In this document: one piece after another, positions 55,896-64,000 of the stretch
Position numbering within the stretch: the first letter of the stretch is position 1
Layout: every line of letters starts with the position of its first letter
Assembly: GCA_022925895.1 (NCBI GenBank)
Contig: JAKSYS010000288.1
Location: forward strand, 1 to 64,000
DNA length: 64,000 nt
Direction: 5' to 3'
From: Fragilaria crotonensis
Lineage: Eukaryota; Bacillariophyta; Fragilariophyceae; Fragilariales; Fragilariaceae
Made by a program: the position numbers and the translations under genes
The notes under the pieces: model-generated
Told to the model about the DNA's origin: nothing
The model's database searches: none
The model's input: only the letters and a program-made list of their open reading frames with translations

Positions 55896-58546
55896 ATGCA
55901 TGACAATGAATGTGATTCCTTAGGCTTCAAACTGGGGACAAGTCATTGCCATTTGCTTCACCTTGGACTGCAACCAAAATTTCTGACAAGGTCAACAGTG
56001 ACAACTGCTCAACAGGTTTTTGTCATGCAGTGCTATAAATGCCTGAGCATATTCTCAGATACATGACAATTATTCTATAACAGCACGTTTTGCAATGAAT
56101 GTGATTTCTAGGGCTTCAAACTGGGGACAACTTTCATTTTGCCTTACCTTGGGCAGCAAATGCTGCAATTCATGACAAGGACAGGAGTGACAGCTGCTCC
56201 ACAGGTTTTTGTCATGCAGTGCTACAAATGCCTGAGCATATTCTCAGATGCATGACAATGATTCTACCACAGCACTGTTTGCAATGAATGTGATTCCTTA
56301 GGTTTCAAACTGGGGACAAGCAACTGCCATTTTGCCTTACCTTGGGCAGCAAATGCTGCAATTCATGACAAGGACAGGAGTGACAGCTGCTCAACAGGTT
56401 TTTGTCATGCAGCGCTACAAATTCTTATGTCTCTGATCAGATGCATAATAATGATTCTATCACAGAACATTTTCCAATGAATGTGATTCCTTAGGTTTCA
56501 AACTGGGGACAAGCAACTGCCATTTTGCTTCACCTTGGACTGCAACCAAAATTTCTGACAAGGTCAAGAGTGACAACTGCTCAACAGGTTTTTGTCATGC
56601 AGTGCTATTAATGCCTGAGCATATTCTCAGATGCATGACAATGATTCTACCACAGCACTGTTTGCAATGAATGTGATTTCTAGGGCTTCAAACTGGGGAC
56701 AACTTTCATTTTGCCTTACCTTGGGCAGCAAATGCTGCAATTCATGACAAGGACAGGAGTGACAGCTGCTCAACAGGTTTTTGTCATGCAGTGCTACAAA
56801 TTCTTGTGTCTCTGATCAGATGCATAATAATGATTCTATCACAGAACATTTTCCAATGAATGTGATTCCTTAGGTTTCAAACTGGGGACAAGCAACTGCC
56901 ATTTTGCTTCACCTTGGACTGCAACCAAAATTTCTGACAAGGTCAAGAGTGACAACTGCTCAACAGGTTTTTGTCATGCAGTGCTATTAATGCCTGAGCA
57001 TATTCTCAGATGCATGACAATGATTCTACCACAGCACTGTTTGCAATGAATGTGATTTCTAGGGCTTCAAACTGGGGACAACTTTCATTTTGCCTTACCT
57101 TGGGCAGCAAATGCTGCAATTCATGACAAGGACAGGAGTGACAGCTGCTCAACAGGTTTTTGTCATGCAGTGCTACAAATTCTTGTGTCTCTGATCAGAT
57201 GCATAATAATGATTCTATCACAGAACATTTTCCAATGAATGTGATTCCTTAGGTTTCAAACTGGGGACAAGCAACTGCCATTTTGCTTCACCTTGGACTG
57301 CAACCAAAATTTCTGACAAGGTCAAGAGTGACAACTGCTCAACAGGTTTTTGTCATGCAGTGCTATTAATGCCTGAGCATATTCTCAGATGCATGACAAT
57401 GATTCTACCACAGCACTGTTTGCAATGAATGTGATTTCTAGGGCTTCAAACTGGGGACAACTTTCATTTTGCCTTACCTTGGGCAGCAAATGCTGCAATT
57501 CATGACAAGGACAGGAGTGACAGCTGCTCAACAGGTTTTGTCATGCAGTGCTACAAATTCTTGTGTCTCTGATCAGATGCATAATAATGATTCTATCACA
57601 GAACATTTTCCAATGAATGTGATTCCTTAGGTTTCAAACTGGGGACAAGCAACTGCCATTTTGCTTCACCTTGGACTGCAACCAAAATTTCTGACAAGGT
57701 CAAGAGTGACAACTGCTCAACAGGTTTTTGTCATGCAGTGCTATTAATGCCTGAGCATATTCTCAGATGCATGACAATGATTCTACCACAGCACTGTTTG
57801 CAATGAATGTGATTTCTAGGGCTTCAAACTGGGGACAACTTTCATTTTGCCTTACCTTGGGCAGCAAATGCTGCAATTCATGACAAGGACAGGAGTGACA
57901 GCTGCTCAACAGGTTTTTGTCATGCAGCGCTACAAATTCTTATGTCTCTGATCAGATGCATAATAATGATTCTATCACAGAACATTTTCCAATGAATGTG
58001 ATTCCTTAGGTTTCAAACTGGGGACAAGCAACTGCCATTTTGCTTCACCTTGGACTGCAACCAAAATTTCTGACAAGGTCAAGAGTGACAACTGTTCAAC
58101 AGGTTTTTGTCATGCAGTGCTATAAATACCTGAGCATATTCTCAGATGCATGACAATGATTCTATCACAGCACTGTTTGCAATGAATGTGATTTCTAGGG
58201 CTTCAAACTGGGGACAACTTTCATTTTACCTTACCTTGGGCAGCAAATGCAATTCATGACAAGGACAGGAGTGACAGCTGCTCAACAGGTTTTTGTCATG
58301 CAGTGCTACAAATTCTTGTGTCTCTGATCAGATGCATAAAAATGATTCTATCACAGAACATTTTCCAATGAATGTGATTCCTTAGGCTTCAAACTGGGGA
58401 CAAGTAATTGCCATTTTGCTTCACCGTGGACTGCAACAAAAATTTCTGACAAGGTCAAGAGTGACAACTGCTCAACAGGTTTTTGTCATGCAGTGCTATT
58501 AATGCCTGAGCATATTCTCAGATGCATGACAATGATTCTGTCACCG
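55896..58546. repeat. Dimeric higher-order satellite, 379-bp period
   Basis: Starts of CACAGCACTGTTTGCAATG-type blocks at 56646, 57025, 57404, 57782 and 58161 give a period of 378-379. Each period is two related monomers of about 189 and 190 bases. Both carry GAATGTGATT, TTCAAACTGGGGACAA and CAACAGGTTTTTGTCATGCA, but differ in other positions. Neighbouring dimers are nearly identical while the two monomers are clearly diverged, which is true higher-order structure. The first copies (55.9-56.4 kb) and the last are less regular. About 14 monomers in total. Confidence 0.93.
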
Positions 58547-59027
58547 ATCATTCTTTGATGAATATGACTTCTCAGTTACCAGCCACTTAGCACTGATATG
58601 GGCAATAGTGCTACTTTTGCACTATCATGCCTCATAACAGCGCCACAGCACCACAAACCATCATCATCAGGTGTAAAGATAACAGGAATTGGACCTCCTT
58701 AATGTGTGTCTTTCTTATTGGCAACATTGTGCTTATTCTTCCCTGACTGGTGGTGCAGGGCTCCTCTTTTCTACACACCAACGACGAGTATACACTATAC
58801 ACAGCACACCTGGTTCTTCGTAGTCACATTTTATGACTACTGATTGATTACCCCCACAATGCTGGTAGTAGTCAGTGGTCAGCAGTAGTCAGTCATCATC
58901 AGTTGTTAATCAAGTTTTGACTATACTTGGCACCGTGATTAGCAAACCCTGCCCGCATTACCGTGAAACCCTAACTCTAAATACGATTCCAATTATACAA
59001 TTATACAGCACCCTCAAAAATGGAGTG
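58547..59027. other. Gene-free DNA right of the satellite
   Basis: About 480 bases, nothing recognised. Confidence 0.4.
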
Positions 59028-59060
59028 GTATTATACCACGGACCACGGTATAATACAATT
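59028..59060. repeat. TATAATAC palindrome, right copy
   Basis: GTATTATACCACG and CGTGGTATAATAC-type arms around a short centre, resembling 52368-52424. The pair brackets the palindrome and satellite region. Confidence 0.6.
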
Positions 59061-59544
59061 TGTACTATACCCATACGAAACATACACATCCATAGTCGTG
59101 AGGTATCCAATGCTACCAGGTACAGCTGTACCGGCTATGGAGACAAGGCGAAACCGTCGCAGGTTCGTTCGATTGTTCGTTGATCACTTGGATCTGGGGG
59201 GATCGAACAATTGTACTGTACACTACACGTACCGCGCTTTTTTTCCTCCCTCTTGCGGGGTCTGACTGTCTGAACACTTACGGGAATTGATGACGTCGAC
59301 CGTATCCAAATTCACAAACGTCAGAAGTTTATTACTGCGCTTTAGTCGTTTTTGAGACAATCGTGACGTATGCTTATTCGCCGAGTGGTGCACAATACCG
59401 TCGTCTACAGTAACTGGAAACTTGATTCATGAAGGTGTATATACATTACTTAATAATTATTTATTCATTTAGATTTATGTTCGGTTTTGTGCCTCATCCA
59501 TCTCAAAATCTGAGTTCTCGCATCCCGGATCCCGGTTCGAGAAG
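59061..59544. other. Promoter side of family 2 copy B
   Basis: About 480 bases. One TGACGTCGAC motif at about 59290; otherwise nothing. Confidence 0.4.
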
Positions 59545-62413
59545 ATGAGCGACTCTCTAGTCCGCCATGCTACGAAAGCGACGAATCCCAGGACAGGGGA
59601 TGGCTTACTTCTCCCAGTTGTCATGGCGTCATCGTTGGCTGCTGCTGCAGGGCTCTCAATTGCAATGCGGTCTCGACAACGAGCCACAAGGGACACTGAA
59701 CGAAGCTCAAGCGAAGAACATGACAAGGACACCTTGGTAGATAACTCGAACGACGATCAAGCACTAGCTGTTGTCGCTATGCCCTCGGATGATCAAGCGC
59801 CGGACCTTGCAGCAACGGACAACGAATCTGACCTCCAAAGTTGCGATGCCCCAGCCGCTGTTGCCACTTTCAAGGACACACCAAACGACGATACGCAAGC
59901 CCTTCCTCGGGAACTTTTTGACACTGAAGATGACAATGACGGCGTTCCCACTTCAGAACGAGAACTACCAAGCCACAATTCTGCTTCGGAGACGGAGGAG
60001 GCCTTTCCTCCTTCGAACGCCAAAGCACTCGTGATGCCTTCTGACATCCCTGTCGCGCAAGATGAACCTCAAATCATGGCCCAGGAAAGTCCTCCTTCAG
60101 CGGAGGAACCTCAAACAGTCCCAGACGTTGATGTTCCTGAAGCAAATGAATCAAGAGGTACTCCCGCGGTCATTCCTGTCATGGATACAGTCATTGTCGG
60201 GCCTGCTGGGGAGCCCGAATCCAACGTCGTTCCTTCGGCCATTCCCGCCGCAACAACAACTGAAGCGCCTTCTGCCGTTAAGGAGGAATTAAATGCCATT
60301 CAGGAGTCGAGCACCACCTCCGAGTCTGCCATTTCACAGTCAACGGAAGCCCGACCAGTCATTTTTGCGTCACAGGAGCAGGCTCCGACTGATGTTCCAG
60401 TCTCTAATGAACAGGCACGGGTTGTTCCAGTCGTGGCAGAAGAAGAAACTCCCGTTCCTGCCGTCATGCTAGTCTCGGGTGAGAAGGAATGTGCTGAGAT
60501 TGCAGAGATTCCAGGTTCTGATGAACAGGAGCCTGTCGTTGCACTCTCGGAGGAAGCATCTACTCCCGTAGCAGTTGTCGTTCCAGACTCGGAGGAGAAG
60601 ATTTACGCGGAAATTCCAGTCGTGGATGATCAGGCGGCTGTTGCTCCAGCTGTGGCGGAGGAAGCAGCTACCGTCCCTGTCGTGGACCCTATATTGGAGG
60701 AGACGAGTTGTGCAGAGATTCCTGTCACTGGTGCAGAGGCCCCTGCTGTTCCAAATGTGGCGGAGCATGCGCCGGAACCTGCCGTCATTCCTGCCTCAGA
60801 CGAGCAGGTTTCTGCTGAGGTTGCAGTCTCTGATGAACAGGTGCCTGCTGTTCACGCTGTGGCAGAGGAGGCAGCCCCTGTCCCAGTCGTCGTTCCTATC
60901 TCAGAGGAGACGAGTTCTGCAGAGGCTCCTGTCACTGGTGAAGAGGCTCCTGTTGTTCCAAAGGTGGCTGAGGATGCGTCGGAAGCTGCTGCCATTCCTG
61001 CCTCAGACGAGCAGGTTTCTGCAGAGGTTGAAGTCTCTGAAGAACAGGCGCCTGCTGTTCATACCGTGGCAGAGGAAGCAGCGCCTGTCCCTGTTGTCGT
61101 TCCTATGTCGGAGGAGACGAGTTCTGCAGAGGTTCCCGTCACTGGTGAAGAGGCGCCCACTGCAGATGTTCCCGTCACTGGTGCAGAGGCGCCCATTGTT
61201 CCAAAGGTGGCGGAGGATGCGTCGGACCCTGCCGTCATTCCTGCGTCTGAAGAGCAGGTTTCTGCTGAGGTTTCAGTCTCTGACGAACAGGAGCATGATG
61301 ATCCTGTAGTGGTGGAGGAAGGAGCACCCATTCCTGCCGTCAAACCTGTTTCCGAGGAGACTTTTTCTGCTGAAGTTCCAGTCTCCGATGAACCAGCGCC
61401 CGTTATTCCAGAAGTGATGGAGGAAGCAGCTGTTGAGACTGACATCGCTACTGCCTCTGAAGAACAGGTTCCTGCGCCGGTTTCAATCTCCGACGAACCG
61501 GTGCCTGTTGATCCTGAAGTGGCGGATGAGGCAGCCCCCCATTCCTGCCGTCAGTCCTGTGTCAGAGGAGCAGATTTTGGCAGAGGTCGCGGTTTCTGAT
61601 AAACAGGAGCATGGTGTTGTGCCAGAGGTGGCGGTGGAAGAAGCTGCGGACCCTGCATTCGTTGCTGCCTCCGAAGAGCAGTTTGGTGTGGATGTTCCAG
61701 TCTCTGATGAACAGGCGCTTGTTATTCCACCCCAGGCGGAGGAAGCATCTACTCCCGTATCTGCCGTCATTCCTGCGTCGGGGGAGAAACATTCTGCAGA
61801 TGTTCCAGACCCGGATGAGCAGACGCATGTTGTTCCAGAGGTGGTGGAGGAAGGAGCTCCGGACCCTGCCGTCATTACTACCTCTGAAGAGCAGGTCCCT
61901 GCTGAAGTTCCAGTCTCGAAGGAGTCGCCTGTTGATCCTTTGGGGGAAACGTCCCCCATTATTTCCGTGTCGGAGGAAACAGACGCAGCTCCGGTCGTGG
62001 AGGAGAAGAATGCGAACGTCGTTGTCGCGGCTTCTCCAATCGTTGCAACGACGATTCCCTCACAGTCAAACGCTGCATCGCAGAAGACTGCTGTCACGGT
62101 TTCGACTCCCAAAAAAACTCTAGTCGGTCCTACTCCATTGACAAAGGAAGGTCCTGGATTTGTGACTCCGCAACAACAACAGAAGGTGAATGCGAGTCCA
62201 TCCAGTTCTACTACGACTACTCCAGCTAGCAGCACCAGCAGTAGGTACAGTCGTCGTTCGAGTAGCAGTTCATCCAAAGCGGCATCTGTGACATCTCAAC
62301 GTACGAAAAGCACGATGGTATCTTCTTCATCGTCATCATCCTTGTCCGTGAAGAAACAAGTTTGTTCTGTTTCAGCAAAGACAACGTTGGATGATGACGA
62401 ATTCTGGGTATAG
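59545..62413 (+). CDS. Family 2 copy B: membrane-anchored giant acidic repeat protein
   Basis: About 955 residues from ATG 59545 to TAG 62411-62413. The N-terminus MSDSLVRHATKATNPRTGDG plus a hydrophobic helix (LLLPVVMASSLAAAAGLSI) matches family 2 copy A. The bulk is a tandem array of about 33-residue imperfect repeats of the type PAVIPASDEQVSAEVAVSDE then QVPAVHAVAEEA. They are rich in Val, Pro, Ala, Glu and Asp, with almost no aromatics and very few Lys or Arg. The C-terminus is Ser-rich and basic (RYSRRSSSSSSKAAS), then ends with DDDEFWV. A one-base surplus in the C6 run at 61535-61540 breaks the frame, but the repeats continue immediately in the next frame. Such acidic Pro-rich arrays occur in secreted, wall or mineral-interacting proteins; that role is only inference. 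Confidence 0.75.
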
Positions 62414-63076
62414 AGCCGGTTGGTTGGAGTTAGGCAGCGATATAATCGAAGCATTTGTAACTTGTAACTATCTCTGCTGGAAAAAGATCCACTGCTTGAG
62501 CATTTTTGAAATACTAATACTACAGTGTCGGAGTATTGTGCGGTACAGTCACTGGTCCATCTGCGTACTGGAAACAGTCTAGGTTGTAGTAGTGCTTGGG
62601 GCAACCTTTCTTTGTGAAAGTGGTGTCTTCGCATATGTTCGCTATTATCGGAATATATCACATGAGTTACACTAGCTAGAGGGTAAACTACCGTAGCTTG
62701 TTGGCGACTTGTTGGTAGCACAGTTGCTATCAACCATTTTCGATTACCAGGTAGCGTTTAATGCGGGTTGGCTGACATTGTTTTCTTCGACGGTACGTCT
62801 GCTACCTGTAGACTGTAGACAGTACTACTCTACCGTGAAAAAACAGTGGGTATGTGGTATGTGGTACATGTATGTGTGATGGACTGACAACAAGATCCGA
62901 AGACCACGGCTGAACTTGCTCGTCCATCAGTTTCTCATGCCGGTGTGTCGGAAATCTTATGGCAAAGATATCTTCTCTTGCCACTGTACATGAGATAACG
63001 TGGCGATGAACAACTGAGACATTAGACTCATTTCAAACAAGTCAATCATACACAATACGCCAATTCTTCAACAAAA
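62414..63076. other. Intergenic DNA before the last gene
   Basis: About 660 bases. Short repeats TGTTGGCGACTTGTTGGTAG at 62700. No gene. Confidence 0.4.
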
Positions 63077-64000
63077 ATGTTGATTCCTTCTGTCGCATCG
63101 CGACGTCACTGTTGGTTTCCTCGCATGGCAGCCATTACTGCTGCTGCCAGTTTTGTGTTTCCTCCTCGTCATTATCATCAGCATTATTGTCAACATCATC
63201 AACAACCTTGGTATGGTGGCATTAACAGTCAAAGAAGAAGCAGCAGTAGTCGCAGTTCAGATCCTTCATCGTCAACAACACCAACCTCATCAACAACATC
63301 AACAAACACTCAAGCATCCCTTGAATTTCATTATCGCATTCCCTTGGAAGATAGTTATTACAATCAAGTTCTGTATTCGGATACAATTACATCGGCCACA
63401 ACGAATGCACGTTCAGAATTGGAAAACTTGTTGGGCAATCCTCGAGAACCGAATGAAGCACGGTTTCAATGGGATCCATGGTTCGTCCGATGCGATCAGG
63501 GTCGTGATCGGAATCGTCCATCACCGCTCCCGGGGGATCATGAGAATGACAACAACGGCGGTACAGACTTTTCGTGGGATCCTATTCCTGGAGAACGCGA
63601 GGCTGCGGCTCGTCAGGTACAGTACAGCATGACACGAGCCCAATGTTCTGCCATTTTTACAAATCAAGTTTATGAGGATTTGCTCGATAATTTGACAGAA
63701 TTGGGACGATCGATTGGATGTTGTGCCATCTCACCACCGTGGATTTCACTTTACGGAGACGGACAGATGCAGAATTTTCACATTGATCCAAAGCAGGGCA
63801 ACATGGCGTGGACTCTCAGTCTGTCTGTGGGATACGGAACCACGTTTACAGGAGGAGAAACCATACTCTTGACTCCAGGTGTGTTGGATTATTGGCGGGA
63901 CTTTGATGGGAGTCGGGGGAAGGAGGCACCTTCGTTGGTGCGGTTCCTCCCACCGCTCTTTGGACGATTCACAGCATTCGATCCGCGAGTTCCTCATATG
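63077..64000 (+). CDS. 2-oxoglutarate/Fe(II) oxygenase-like protein, 3' end outside window
   Basis: Open from ATG 63077 to the window edge (308 codons, no stop). The first 40 residues are Arg/Ala-rich with AAITAAASFVFPP, possibly a targeting peptide, then a His-rich and a Ser/Thr-rich low-complexity stretch. From about residue 90 the sequence is ordered. Near residues 220-300 it has GDGQMQNFHIDPKQGNMAW, GYGTTFTGGETILLTPG and FGRFTAFDPRVPH. The HID and the later RVPH fit the HxD...H iron triad of the double-stranded beta-helix oxygenases, and GGET fits the usual strand between them. The Arg that would bind 2-oxoglutarate lies beyond the window. Substrate unknown. Confidence 0.65.
   Translation, partial: MLIPSVASRRHCWFPRMAAITAAASFVFPPRHYHQHYCQHHQQPWYGGINSQRRSSSSRSSDPSSSTTPTSSTTSTNTQASLEFHYRIPLEDSYYNQVLYSDTITSATTNARSELENLLGNPREPNEARFQWDPWFVRCDQGRDRNRPSPLPGDHENDNNGGTDFSWDPIPGEREAAARQVQYSMTRAQCSAIFTNQVYEDLLDNLTELGRSIGCCAISPPWISLYGDGQMQNFHIDPKQGNMAWTLSLSVGYGTTFTGGETILLTPGVLDYWRDFDGSRGKEAPSLVRFLPPLFGRFTAFDPRVPHM

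Noticed and set aside
55896-58546. Repeat array considered as CRISPR
   Set aside because: Units are contiguous with no spacers, the period is 379 bases and the genome is eukaryotic.

Overview
The window is nuclear DNA of a photosynthetic stramenopile, almost certainly a diatom and probably a pennate one. The signs are: short phase-0 and phase-1 spliceosomal introns; two small proteins whose signal peptides end in diatom-like plastid-import motifs (SAFT, AFAW); and accessory DNA of kinds common in diatom genomes (split-direct-repeat tyrosine-recombinase retroelements, piggyBac and Harbinger remnants, LINE RNase H pieces). The species is not identified.

Layout. 0-11 kb: the 3' part of a SET-domain gene converges on an ornithine decarboxylase gene. 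Two short Lys/Ala-rich histone-H1-like genes, a secreted/membrane gene (family 1, copy A) and a small plastid-type gene follow. 11.3-18.4 kb: a young, nearly whole YR retroelement with A1-B1-A2-B2 repeats and a 353-bp hAT-type MITE with a perfect 8-bp target duplication. 18.7-35.4 kb: an internally duplicated protein with a Pro-rich tail, a plastid CDGSH iron-sulfur protein divergent from proteasome ubiquitin receptor RPN13, family 1 copy B, a decayed piggyBac remnant, a mitochondrial-type CBS-pair protein, splicing factor SF1/BBP, a Harbinger-like non-autonomous element, a heptanucleotide satellite and a secreted propeller-like protein. 36-45 kb: a 5'-truncated LINE copy with a 17-bp target duplication, then about 6 kb of decayed transposon DNA including a Harbinger DDE fragment. 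45-51 kb: pyrroline-5-carboxylate reductase, cytochrome b5, a type II membrane glycosyltransferase-like protein and a membrane protein (family 2, copy A). 51-59.5 kb: gene-free DNA with a roughly 2-kb imperfect palindrome and a 379-bp higher-order satellite. 59.5-64 kb: family 2 copy B, a giant acidic repeat protein, and the 5' part of a 2-oxoglutarate-oxygenase-like gene.

The conserved genes are housekeeping: polyamine and proline synthesis, splicing, proteasome, electron transfer and chromatin. Nothing looks like an operon. Two paralogous pairs (family 1 at 8.4 and 23.0 kb; family 2 at 50.5 and 59.5 kb) each bracket repeat-rich DNA and are the most interesting undescribed genes. A caveat for all gene models: seven otherwise good host genes carry one-base frame breaks, mostly beside short homopolymers, which points to leftover assembly indels rather than to pseudogenes.
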